Below the pieces are notes generated by a model, which saw nothing but the letters and a program-made list of their open reading frames with translations, ran no database searches and was not told the DNA's origin. From positions 28,008,231 to 28,072,230 of the forward strand of contig NC_054082.1 in the NCBI RefSeq assembly GCF_017562075.2: DNA of 64,000 nucleotides, written 5' to 3'. The position numbers were made by a program, and so were the translations under genes. Source of the DNA: Anopheles merus. Taxonomy: Eukaryota; Arthropoda; Insecta; Diptera; Culicidae. Positions 1-10,539 of the stretch are shown here, piece by piece (the first letter of the stretch is position 1; each line of letters starts with the position of its first letter).

Positions 1-823
1 CCCCACCCTCCCAGCTAGACCGTTTGTGTACCGCCGATCCGGCTGGTGGCTAATCGCTTTAGCACGCACGGCGCCGGACACGTTGATCCTGGCGGACGGC
101 TGGCAGACGGTGCACGGTGCACTAATGCGTCTCGGCCAATCTGCTGCAACCTTCTTGCGTACACCTTGAAAATCGATAAAATTTTACCACTTTCGGACCA
201 CCATTGTCCAAATGTTTTCTTCTGCCATTGCCAAGAGCGTTGACAGCAGCAGCAGCAACGTCATGACGGGATATAGCACAAAGAAGCTACTTTCACCCAC
301 ACGAACAGCATCGTCGCAGCGAAATGCATTTGCGGAACAAAAATAATTAATTTCTCTAAATACCTCATAAATTAGTAAAACATAAGCTCTTCGCATCACT
401 TTGTGAAGAAAAACTCAAAAGCAAATTATTTTATGAATAAATAACACATAGTGGCGTTACCTGTAGGATCAAATTTTGAGGCTTATTTCACGCAACACAA
501 CCGCGCACTTTTTGGGCCAAAAAATAAATTTTAAAAACAATTACGATCGTTTGGATCTTCACACATGTCGACAAAAAGCAAATATTAGGCTCATAACGCT
601 TATTGTTCTGAAAAGTATGAGAATACCAACTTGTTTGACTGTTCCAATTTATGACTTTCCCAATCTAATCGCGATTTATCGGAGTTACGATGCGTTACAT
701 GCGAGATTATTAAATGACTCACTCACGATAATTACCCCTGCGAACGATATGTGTACACAACATCACCCTGGCCGCACCTATTCTCATCACTAGTACAGCC
801 GAGCAATTCCAAGTTGCACGACC
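1..823. other. Upstream flank of NDUFS7, no gene recognised
   Basis: I see no conserved coding region here. Short open frames exist on both strands, but none has a recognisable domain or convincing splice structure. The stretch nearest position 824 presumably holds the NDUFS7 promoter and 5' untranslated region. Confidence 0.5.
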
Positions 824-1456
824 ATGCTGCCCATCCGTGCTGCGTTCGCAAGAGCCAACGTTTTTACGGCGCACCGATCCCCGGCGTATGCGGCCATCAT
901 TCGTCTCAAAGCAACCCTTCCGGTTGTGAGCGGCGGCCAACCACCAGACCCGTTACCATATTCACCGTTCGGAGCGAAGCAATCGAACACCGCCGAATGG
1001 ACTGTGGCCCGTTTGGATGATTTGCTAAACTGGGGCCGCAAAGGATCAATGTGGCCGACAATGTTCGGCCTGGCGTGCTGTGCCATGGAGATGATGCAAG
1101 CGGCCGCTCCACGTTATGATATCGATCGGTTTGGCGTACTGTTCCGTGCCTCCCCCCGGCAGACGGATTTCATCATTGTGGCTGGCACGCTGACGAACAA
1201 GATGGCACCGGCGCTACGTAAAATTTACGACCAAATGCCCGAACCAAGGTGGGTAATTTCGATGGGCAGTTGCGCCAACGGTGGCGGCTACTATCACTAT
1301 TCGTACTCGGTGGTGCGTGGCTGTGATCGGATCATACCGGTCGATATCTACGTTCCAGGGTGTCCACCGACGGCAGAGGCACTAATATACGGAGTGCTGC
1401 AATTGCAGAAGAAAGTTAAACGCATGAAAACGGTACAAATGTGGTATCGTAAGTAG
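824..1456 (+). CDS. NDUFS7: NADH:ubiquinone oxidoreductase subunit S7 (PSST / 20 kDa subunit)
   Basis: Core subunit of respiratory complex I in the mitochondrial inner membrane. It carries iron-sulfur cluster N2, the last electron carrier before ubiquinone. The single-exon frame encodes 210 residues, close to the family norm. Residues 1-50 are Arg/Ala rich and acidic-poor, as in a mitochondrial presequence. The mature part shows the family blocks WPTMFGLACCAMEMM, RQTDFIIVAGTLTNKMAP, WVISMGSCANGGGYY and VPGCPPTAEAL. The adjacent Cys pair, the Cys of GSCANGG and the Cys of PGCPP are the expected N2 ligands. The protein ends at the usual VQMWYR-type terminus, so both ends look complete. The first ATG of the frame, in a good context (gaccATG), was taken as start. 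Function follows from the family; the sequence shows no defect. Confidence 0.95.
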   Translation: MLPIRAAFARANVFTAHRSPAYAAIIRLKATLPVVSGGQPPDPLPYSPFGAKQSNTAEWTVARLDDLLNWGRKGSMWPTMFGLACCAMEMMQAAAPRYDIDRFGVLFRASPRQTDFIIVAGTLTNKMAPALRKIYDQMPEPRWVISMGSCANGGGYYHYSYSVVRGCDRIIPVDIYVPGCPPTAEALIYGVLQLQKKVKRMKTVQMWYRK

Positions 1457-2377
1457 TTATGCGTTGTTTCTCGTTAAGTAGAAATGTTTTTTTTTTAATG
1501 TAAGTGTTAGAGTTAACTGATATTAACATTTCGGTACTCGGGAAAGTATGGGTCCATGATTCAAAGTTCAAAAAGATACTCACAAAAGAACACCAACCCT
1601 CCCGGACATGATGAGGCAATGTTTGGGGAAGCTAAATATAGAATGTTTAGATAAACTCCAACCGTGCCGTGCACATGCTTCCTTCTTTGTGTGTCATTCG
1701 TTAAAGTATATTTGCACCTGAACTTCAAGGTCGGTACGCACATTTCGAACAAATGCAATGGAATTACGATAACTGATATTAGTAGGTGAAAATAGTAGAT
1801 AAAAATTGGTATTCCTCCTTATGAAACTGTTTTAATTTAAACATGAAGGTGCTTCCAAGAGTTGTAAAGTTTTATGCATTGATCTTTAACCATCGAGCGA
1901 CTCAAAAAAAAGCATTTCTAATCTGAAAAGCAATTCCTTGTGACACATTTGTTTTTTCTGACTAATCCTATTCCTTACTGTATTCCAGCAGTTTCGAATT
2001 CTGTGGTAACGTGTATGAGTATTCGCTTACATTTATAGTAGGTAATATTATATGTGTCGTATATCTTTCAAATCACTGCATGTGTAAGCCTTCGAACGTA
2101 TTGTTAAAAATTCAATAAACGAATGATTAATATTACGTTTAATTAAGTGCTTTCTTTACTCGATTCATTCATATTTTGGCCTGACCGATTTGGCATTCTA
2201 TGTATTAGGTATATGTATGGAACCAGATAACATATCAAATGTAATGTATGGCGGTATAGAATACAGAGAAGAAAACACAAATAATTCTGATGTCGTTTTG
2301 TAACGCAAATCAAACAAAGCAAAACTTAACCAATTAAAACCAACTCCAAAACCAATCCGATGCTTATCGAACCGGCT
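1457..2377. other. Convergent 3' flanks of NDUFS7 and PARP1
   Basis: AT-rich sequence without a supported gene. It should hold the 3' untranslated regions of both convergent genes. An AATAAA for NDUFS7 lies at 2114-2119. No clear AATAAA for PARP1 was found on the minus strand. Confidence 0.6.
2114..2119 (+). terminator. Candidate poly(A) signal of NDUFS7
   Basis: AATAAA about 660 bases after the NDUFS7 stop, the first canonical hexamer I see on that strand. An earlier variant signal could be used instead. Confidence 0.45.
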
Positions 2378-5300
2378 TTAGTACTTGTACTTGAAGTTCA
2401 TCTTGAACAGATACTGACAGTTTACCTGTCCCACGTCGTACACGATGAACTCATTGTACAGCAGCGAGCTTTTCAGCTTTTCGTTCGAAACGCCCTTACC
2501 CATCGGTATCTCGACCCCATCCGGCCGCACATGGGAACCGCTCGGATCCGGCTGAGTGCGCCCGATACCCTTCACGCTGTGCTTACCGGTTGACAGCTTC
2601 GTTACGTAGTGTGCCTGCGTATACTCCTGCATGTCACCGAGCGCTACCTCGCACAGCAGCAACAGCCCGGTCGAATCGGCCACATTGGTGCAGCAGTAGT
2701 TGGCCGACTTCGACACCATGTCGGCAAAGTAGATACCCTTGCCGAACATGTAACCCGTAACCGGCGCTTCCGGCGGTGCAATCTTCAACCCGTTCGTCAG
2801 AATGCCCGCAAAGTTGGTCAGCCGCGAACCGTGCCAAAGCAGCTTGCGGTTGTGCAGCTTCTTGAACGGCTGGTAACGGCGATCCTCGCCCTTGCGCTTG
2901 ATGCGGAATATTTCCGCCACCTCCAGCTCGTACGTCCGGTGCGTTTCCGCGTGCGTATTGCGCACGTACTGCTCGAGCAGTGCGAACTCTTCCGAATCGC
3001 GCGCCATCGGCTCGATGGACGTCTTCAGCTGCTCGTAGTGTGCGTCGAGCGGATTCTTGCCATCCTGGGCCGATTCGTCGCCATCGTTCAGCAGCGAGTA
3101 GGCGAACTCAATCTCCATCAAGCTTTCGAGCATCGTTTGCTTCTCCTTTACCTGCTCGATCGTATCGAGCACCTTGACGGACGACACGCCAAAGTTGTGC
3201 GGAATGTACGAGTAGAATCGGTTCGAGGCGGCTATGAACTCGGCGTTGGAGCCGCCGCTGCCGATGAGGGTGGAAATTTCCGACAGCACCTTCATTGCCG
3301 ACTGCAGCTGACGCTTCGACAGCTTGCCGAGCGGCATCTTCTCCATGTCCAGCTCGAACTCCATCATTACCCGGTTCATCGCGTCCACATCGAACAGCAT
3401 GCGCACGAGATCCTGCACGGCTGGGGCCAGCTTCGACTTGATGCCGCTGTTCTCCGCCAGACGCTTGGTCTTCGTCTCGCTATAGTCGATCTCGATCGGG
3501 TAGAACGCACCGGGCATCTTGCTATAGACGGAATCGTGCCGTACCCAGTCGTTGCCGGTCTTCTCCAGAAACAATTCCTCGAACGCCGACATCGCACTGT
3601 CGGCCGAGTTAAAGTTCTCCACCTTGTTACCCCCGATCGTGGTACCGATACGACCCCACGCACGGAACAGCCAGTATCTGTCGAAAGGGAATAGAAAAAT
3701 CGTTATCTATTGTATTGCATGGATCGACCCGTTTGATACTTACTTTTTCTTCGTGTCTCCTTGCAGCACCTGCATTTTGTAAAACGAATTTTTGTCCTTC
3801 TGAATGTCAACCTTGTTCAGCACGCAGTTATAGATGACATCATGGTACTTGTACACGTGCGCCTTGTCCGCGAGCCCCGAATCGGGATCAACGACCAGAC
3901 CGCTCTTCACCTGCAGCTTCATCTTCGCCGGTACGTACTTTTCGTAGATGCTTTTCTTCGTGCGCGATTTGCTCTCTTCCTCCGTCGGGATGCGCTTGAG
4001 CGGATCCGAGCCCCAGTCACAGATCGAGCGGCTAGTGATGAACGATATGGCACCACCGCCCACCACATCCTCCAGGAAGTCTTCCGGCACTACCTGTATC
4101 TGCAGCTCCTTGGCCTCCGCCATGCGGCTGCCCAATCGCTCCACCTCCTCGGGCGTGGAAATGATGGCCGCCGTATGGCTAGCGATCTTCGTGACCACCT
4201 TACCGCCCAGCTTTTGAATTTTCAGCTTCAGCTGATCCTTGGGCGTGGCCGTTTTGCCCAATATAACGAACTCCATGTCGTACAGCGGGGGCTTCTCGCG
4301 CTTAATCTTCGGCTCGGACGGTAGCTCTTCCTCCTTCTTTACGCCCTTCATCACGGTATTCACACTGGGCGGCACGTACCGAACGACACGATCGCTAACG
4401 ACCGACTTGTACCGTTTGAGGAACGAGTAAACCGACTTCAGCTCTTGCGGAATTTTGGTTTTCTTGCGCGGCGGTGCCTTCTCCGTGTTCATGCATTTCA
4501 CCCACGCGGACAAATCGCCCTGGCACACGTAGGCCGACTTCTGGAACGCGTACTGGCCGCCACATTTCGGGCAGCGTTCCAGCGCGCCGAACATAAGCGT
4601 ATCGCACACACGGTCCAGCACCGGATCGTTGCCTTCCGGTATGTCCTGTTTGTTCAGCGACAGGATTTCGATCAATTCCGATTTCTTAACCCCCAGTGAC
4701 TTGAGCTTGTCGCGTATCGCGTAGTAAGCCTTCTGCTGTTCCGCGATCCTCTTTTCCTCTGTTGCTTCTGCCGCTTTATCCACCTCGTCTTTCACCTCTT
4801 CCTTCACCTTCTTGGCCGGTACATCCTCCGCTTTGATGGCACTGCAAATAGCACGGTATAATTGTTTTAAAACCCATTTAAAAAATGCCAACGCCCACGG
4901 TGACACTTACGGCAACAAGCCCCTGAGAATTTTCTGATCCTCCGGCTTCATCGAGCGGTAGCCAGGCAACGACTCAGCCTTCTCGAAGTAGCCCAGCTCG
5001 GAACGGAGCTTTGCAAAACACTCCGCATGGTGCCACAACGGTTGTCCGCCGTACTTCATGCCCACCTCCGTGTCGTACGCCACCTTCTTAATGCGCATCT
5101 CGTCCTTCAGGATCTTGATCTCGCATCCCCGACACATGGCCCGGCCCGACGGAGCGTACTCGACTCCGTAATCCTTCAACGATTGGGCTTCGACTGCCGT
5201 GCGTTTCTTGCCCTTACCCTTGCCTGCGACCGGAACAACCCCTTTGGCAAACACAGCTATACAGAGAAGAAAATGGTAACAAACATCAGTTACTAGGGTA

Positions 5301-5586
5301 TCGTCACTCTCCCGGCCCGGGACTTACCGATTGCATCGCGTATTTTCTTCTGATCTTCGTAGCGCAGTGCCTCGATGTTCGCTACATCTCCCTCGGTCGC
5401 GGGGCGCTGCTTCTTGAAGAAGCAATCCTCGTGGTACCATTGGGCCACCTTGCCATCGTGCATCGGCGACTGGACCATCGCCGCCAGCCGGAGCACATCC
5501 TTGGCGATCGCTCGCTGACAAAATCGGCACATTGCCCGATTGCTCTTGGAGTACTCCGCCAGAAACGGTAGCTGTTCTGCGTCCAT
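2378..5586 (-). CDS. PARP1: Poly(ADP-ribose) polymerase 1
   Basis: Nuclear enzyme that senses DNA breaks and attaches poly(ADP-ribose) from NAD+. Four exons join in frame: 5586-5328, 5256-4911, 4841-3744, 3677-2378, giving 1,000 residues, matching usual PARP1 length. Domain order: zinc finger 1 (CRFC..WYHEDCF), zinc finger 2 (CRGCEIKI..WHHAECF), PADR1 with its own Cys cluster (CPKCGGQYAF..CQGDLSAWVKC), BRCT (near EFVILGKTATPKDQ), WGR (YWLFRAWGRIGT), the helical regulatory domain and the ART catalytic domain. The catalytic H-Y-E residues are visible in LLWHGSRLTNF, GKGIYFADMVSKSANYC and NEFIVYDVGQ. The start is the ATG of MDAEQLPFL, 10 residues before the first zinc-finger Cys region. The longer upstream frame looks like 5' UTR. 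Nothing suggests damage. Confidence 0.95.
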
Positions 5587-6225
5587 TGCTTGCTCTCGAC
5601 TATCGATAGAACAGTTGGAGCGTACCGTGAATATTGAAACGAACAAGCGACGACGAACAAACACGCAGAAAACAGACCCTCACAACATGTACGGTGCCTG
5701 AATTTACAAGACTTTTCCCGGAACACGAACTGTTGCGGTCGCCGCTAGCTTTGACAGTTGTTGTTGTGGCGGGAAATTGTCAGGCTTCGTTTGTTTGAAT
5801 GCGCATGTAAACACCGCATTCGCTCGACGGTTTGCGGAATGTTCTGTTTGGTGTATTAGTTCACTGTAACAAAAAAAAACAAGAGACGATTTCACGAGTA
5901 GAGGACAAATAAATATTACACTCTCGTAATTTCTCTTTAATGGCAGAAAATCTATCCTTTTTTCATCCATTCGAAACATGTTCGATTTCCGCACCTCTAT
6001 TTATACTCACCTTGAGTTTCGAACATGTGAAATGGGTTGTCAAAAATGTCAACTGTAAACAACAATCAAGCCGTAGCGTAGAGATTTCTCTTCGTGCAAA
6101 AAAAAAGAATATTCCTATTTAACTAAACAAACTATTGTAACAATAGACGCATACACAGCCAACGCGGTGCTCCCGGTCAACGATCCTTCTTCTCGGCTAA
6201 GCAGTAGCAGCAAAACTCAATCACG
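5587..6225. other. Divergent promoter region between PARP1 and SARNP
   Basis: The two start codons lie 640 bases apart, facing away from each other, so this stretch must hold both promoters and 5' UTRs. No conserved coding sequence was seen. Confidence 0.6.
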
Positions 6226-7428
6226 ATGAGCGAAAGCGATGTGTCAAAGATGAAGGTAACTAAAGGGACGCCGCCATGGTCGGGAGAGCCATGATAGCCA
6301 AGCGCACTGAGGTACACGGACCGTCCCGGTAACACACATTCTTTCCCACGTTGTTTTCCTCATTTTGTAGGTTGCCGATCTGAAAAAAGAGCTAAAGGCG
6401 CGTGGTTTAAGCGTGATGGGCAACAAGAACGAGCTAGTGGATCGATTACAAACAGCACTGCTGGGTAAGTCATGACACACGCACACGCAGCACACACCAG
6501 CAACATCTTTTCTACCTGCACCCTTTACCCGATGCCTTTCACGATTACAGTCGGTGGCGATGTGCTGGAAGATACGGCCAACTCGGAGGACCTGCTGGAC
6601 GACGACCTGAACGACGATCTGCTGGACGAGGACAAAGACCTCACCGATCCGGTGGTGGAGGAAGACCACATACTGAACTCGCCGACGCCGAGCGAAACGC
6701 GTAAATCGATTTCGCCGGATGAGCCGCGAAAACCGGAAGACGAACCGACCGGAACGGCGGAAGAAAAGTCAAGCGCTCCAGCCGCGCGTAAGATATCCCT
6801 GAAGCGAAACATTTCCATTACCAAGCCCACACTTGCGCCGGAAACGACCGTCGGCAGCGAGGCTCCGAAAGCACAGCGACAGCCGTTCTCTTCGGCCCAA
6901 TCGGCCGGTGCCAGCAACAGTGGCAGCGATGGCGAGCCGGAAAAGAAAGTCGTCAAGCTCGGTCAGCTGACCGCACTTGAGCGGTTGGAGATGAGGGCCA
7001 AAAAGTTCGGTTCGGCACAACCGGGCACACCGACCACTACCAGCACTAGCAGTGGCAGCAGCTCTACCGCAACCGATACTCCTGCCGCTAGCTCCGGCAC
7101 CGCGGCAACGGATAAAATGCAGGCGCGTGCCGCAAGATTTGGTTTGACCAGCGCTAGCAGCATCACATCCGCCGGCAACAGTACGCCGGCTTCGCTGGAA
7201 GCGCTGAAAAAGCGTGCCGAGCGTTTCGGTGGCTCCGTCTCATCCGAAATGAGCAAACTCGAGCAGGAGGAAAAGCTGGCCAAGCGGCAAGCTCGCTTCG
7301 GCTTGACGGCTAGCAGCAGTCCGGCCCCATCGGCAACGGCCAACGGTGCCGGGAAGGTTGCCACCGGCTCGGTAGATTACGCGGAAAAAGCGCGACTCAG
7401 GTTGGAGCGGTTCAAATCAGCCGCTTAA
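6226..7428 (+). CDS. SARNP: SAP domain-containing ribonucleoprotein (CIP29/Hcc-1 homologue)
   Basis: Nuclear nucleic-acid-binding protein that in animals associates with the DDX39B/ALY mRNA export machinery. Exons 6226-6255, 6371-6464 and 6551-7428 join in frame to 333 residues. Exon 2 encodes the SAP helix-turn-helix core (VADLKKELKARGLSVMGNKN). A Glu/Asp-rich linker follows, and then five spaced copies of the family C-terminal motif: MRAKKFG, ARAARFG, KKRAERFG, KRQARFG and LRLERF. This repeat set is diagnostic for SARNP. Human SARNP is about 210 residues; the extra length here is Ser/Thr/Ala-rich linker (for example TSTSSGSSSTATD). Exon 1 encodes only ten residues, inferred from a good ATG, a GT donor and matching phase. 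Confidence 0.9.
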
Positions 7429-7663
7429 TTGCGGACGGACAAATGTAGGTTTCCTTTTACCCGTTTTTGGTACGTTCATGCTGCTCTTCATGGCTGTATC
7501 CTTGCTACTCCGGTCTCCTGAGAGCGACGAAGAGCGCCATCTCGTGTGTACGAAGAGAGGGGGCACGTAAGTGAGCTGAGTGTAGAATAAGACAACTCAA
7601 TGATGTAGCGATCATTGGCGGCAATTGGACGATAATGTGTTTTTATTTTGCAAATCAACTTAA

Positions 7664-7669
7664 AATAAA
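7664..7669 (+). terminator. Candidate poly(A) signal of SARNP
   Basis: AATAAA 236 bases after the SARNP stop codon. Confidence 0.55.
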
Positions 7670-7939
7670 CATACTAAATCACGTATATACGATAACAAAC
7701 ACACCTGTCTACCAATTAGGAGGGCAAACCAATCCGAAGACGTATCTGTCTATCTGTTTACCTGTAGTTTAAAAAGCGAATTGTTAGTTTTTTCTCAAAC
7801 ATTTCCCTTTCTCTCGCCCGTTCAACCGTACTTTAGGAATAATCTGCTTTTTATTGAACATAATCATAATGCTTACATCTGGAAATTGTGCCCAATGAAG
7901 GATCGTTTAGATTCTAGGTTTTGTCCGTAAAATGAACGT

Positions 7940-7945
7940 TTTATT
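7940..7945 (-). terminator. Candidate poly(A) signal of Caf1-55
   Basis: AATAAA on the minus strand about 270 bases after the Caf1-55 stop. A second hexamer follows at 7855-7850. Confidence 0.45.
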
Positions 7946-8214
7946 TAAAATATTTGCTGGTACAGTAATCCGCACATCCCTGCGCAGCAGTGCACAGAGC
8001 AGAGAATTGCTGCTACAGTTTCCATCGCTGACGGTCGTGTGCACAAGTTAATTAAAAAAAGACTGAAAAATAACATAATTCTCCAGCGAACGCAAAGTGA
8101 AGTGTGTATGTGTGTGTGTGTTTGTGTTTGTGTGATTCGCCCAGCAACTCTACCGCCGGGGATAATGCTTCGAATGGTTCACAGGACACAGGAACGGCTG
8201 CCGGTGGTGCATGC

Positions 8215-9625
8215 TTACGGGGCACCACTCTCGATCTCACTCGCCGGCACTTCCGGATCCTCGTCGTTGTACATGTTTTCCGCCATCTGCCACACCTGCA
8301 TAATGTTGTCCTCCGACACGGAACAGATGACCCACGGTTCGTTCGGGTTCCACGAGAAGTCGGATATCTTGGCCGTGTGACCGCCGTGAATGAACAGCAG
8401 CTCCGGCGGACCATCCTCCGCGTCCTCCGCGCTCTGCTCCTCGCCGATCTTCGACAGATCCCACACGTGCAATCGCCGATCGGTGCCGGACGACGCGAGA
8501 ATCGTTTCGTTGTGCGGCGACCACTGTACCTGGAAAATTTCGTCCCGGTGCGATTCGAACGAGTGGAGCTTCAGCTTCAGATTGCGCAGATCCCACAGCG
8601 CCACCGTTTTGTCGGCCGAACCCGTCGCCAGAATGAACTCCGAGTACGGGTTGAAGCTGAGACAGTTCACCTCGGCCGTGTGCGCATCGACCGTGTGCGA
8701 AGGTTTCGAGGTGTTGTTGCACCGCGTGTCCCATATCATCAGCTTCTGATCGTCCGCCACCGATCCGAACAGCGACTCGTGCAGCAGATGCCAGGCAACA
8801 TCCTCGACCACGGCCGTGTGGCCGGTGAAGATGTTCTTCGCGTCGATCAACCGGTGCTCCTTCGGCGTCGCATTGATGTCCCACAGGCAGATCGTATGGT
8901 CGTCGCTGGCCGATAGCAGATAGCCGTTCAGGTTCGGGTTCCACGACAGCCCGTAGCCTTCCTTCTGGTGGCCCCGCAGCCGCAGATCCGGATGGCACTC
9001 ACCGCTCGGTTCCGGCTTGCTCGGATGCTTCGTGTAGTCGAACACGAGCACATCACTCGACGGCGTTTTAGTTGCGATTACGCACGGGTTCTGTGGCATG
9101 TAGCGGGCCCGATTAACCTCGCCCTCGTGGTTGATCTTGATCTCGATCTCGATCTTGCCCGACACCGACCCGAACCCGCCAAACTCGCCCTTCTCGTTGT
9201 CGTAGTGGCCCGTATCGAACTGGGCGTCCTCGTTCGGCAGCTGCACGCTCGCAATCAGCAGATGGTTCTGCTCGTCCGATGTGTGCGTGCCGAGGATGAG
9301 CCGATGCACCGAGTAATCCTTCCCCTCCGGTTTCGTCACATCCGGCAACCACTGAGCAGTTAGTGAGGGCCACTCGAGCGCGTGTGTCATGACCAAATCG
9401 TACAGGAAGGGCGTGTTTTTCTTCCAGATTTTGTACTCCTCATTAATAACGCGCTCCTCCACCGCATCGTCGAATGCTTCCGCTGGTGTGAGGGGGGAAT
9501 GAGAAAGGAAAAGGGAAAGTGAAGTTGTACCAATTTACCCCGTCTACTAAGGATCTACCAACAATGGGGGCTACACATTTTGCCCACGGCAGCTGCCACT
9601 TACCACCATCAGCTCGATCACCCAT
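8215..9625 (-). CDS. Caf1-55: Chromatin assembly factor 1 p55 subunit (RBBP4/7, NURF55)
   Basis: WD40 histone H3-H4 chaperone shared by CAF-1, NURF, NuRD and PRC2 complexes in the nucleus. Two exons join in frame: 9625-9604 (MGDRADG plus one base) and 9482-8215, giving 429 residues, the normal length for the insect protein. The N-terminal helix EERVINEEYKIWKKNTPFLY, the block GHQKEGYGLSWNPN, repeated D-H-x-W/D-x-W WD40 signatures (TICLWDI, MIWDTR, VALWDLR, HVWDLSK) and the acidic loop GEEQSAEDAEDGPPEL are all present. Conservation is near complete, as expected for this family. The tiny first exon was placed from its ATG, GTAAGT donor and phase. A frame starting further upstream is 5' UTR. Confidence 0.96.
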
Positions 9626-10539
9626 TTTGCTTTTCTTCTGATTAAAAGCGGTCGGGAAAGGTCCAAATGGTCTGTCCGCAGCACCACACACTCCCGCCAA
9701 ATTCCGTTAGGCTTGCAATTGGAAAGGAAAGGGTTGCTGCCTGCCGTGCGAATCCGGCCGGTTTTGTGCCAAATCGTTCCTGCTTCTCTTTTCCGACGCT
9801 ACGTGCGCGCGCGTCTCTCTGTATGTATGTGTGCGTACGTTTGTCAAAGCGGCGTTCACGGCAGTTCACGGAGCCAAAATGCCGATTGCAATTTCTTTTT
9901 GCGGCCTAGCCGGCAACTCTCTCAAGTGGCACGCGCCAATGACAAAGCCGTGCAGTTTAAAGCTATTGCAGGCGGTTAGGGACACTTTGTGCAATGTGTT
10001 TTTGGATACCGAATACGTAGACACGAGCCGCGGAAGGAGAATTACGATTTCTGTTCACCAACGAAAGCAGCACAGTGGCGCACAAAATGCCGCACTTTTG
10101 TTAGAACCAAGATTGAGATGGAAGAGGTACGGTTCTGTCCCAAATGTCAGCCGTCAAATTCTCGCCATACTATCTACACCTTGATAGTAACGCTCTGTTG
10201 ATGAGGATGATGTACCATTTACACGGTTGGACTTTTTTAGTTCGATGTGAATATTTTTTTATTATCTCACATATCTTTAGTTGAACAATTAGAAATTGAA
10301 TTTATTTAATTGAAAATTAATAACATTTATATCAATGCACCAAACTGTATACGAATTGCACGCAATCATTTGGCGCACACATTTCTTTTGCGTTACGAAG
10401 CGTTACGAAATTTGGTTACCGTTGGCAACAAAACGGACCGAGGAAACGAAGTAAACAAACAAACAGAAACGGTTGCAATCGCAAGGGAATGAACGGTTCG
10501 CTCCTGCCGGAAAGTTTAGCGATTTATACTTAACTAATA
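9626..10539. other. Divergent intergenic region Caf1-55 / NME7
   Basis: Holds both promoters. An RFX X-box lies at 10415-10429. A 10-base direct repeat (CGTTACGAA type) sits just upstream at 10391-10409. Open frames at 9667-10201 have no recognisable product and overlap one another, so they are not annotated. Confidence 0.55.
10415..10429 (+). promoter_or_regulatory. RFX X-box upstream of NME7
   Basis: The sequence GTTACC-GTT-GGCAAC fits the X-box consensus GTNRCC, spacer of 0-3, RGYAAC exactly, with a 3-base spacer. It lies 111 bases before the NME7 ATG. RFX factors activate ciliary genes through such sites, and NME7 is ciliary. Binding itself is inferred. Confidence 0.7.

Larger units (their letters stand above)
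7429..8214. other. Convergent 3' flanks of SARNP and Caf1-55
   Basis: No supported gene. Poly(A) hexamers are present on both strands: plus strand at 7664-7669, minus strand at 7855-7850 and 7945-7940. A TG-rich microsatellite lies at about 8105-8134. Confidence 0.6.

Noticed and set aside
184..399. Minus-strand frame with a Leu-rich, signal-peptide-like stretch
   Set aside because: No continuation exon can be joined within the window, the Leu run comes from GCT/CTG repeats, and there is no homology I recognise.
2609..3694. 361-codon plus-strand frame opposite PARP1
   Set aside because: It is antisense to a well-conserved PARP1 exon, and its His/Arg/Leu-rich composition is what the complement of GC-biased codons gives.
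9831..10184. 117-codon frame in the Caf1-55 / NME7 spacer
   Set aside because: Overlapping frames of similar length in the same stretch, no domain, and it lies in a divergent promoter region.
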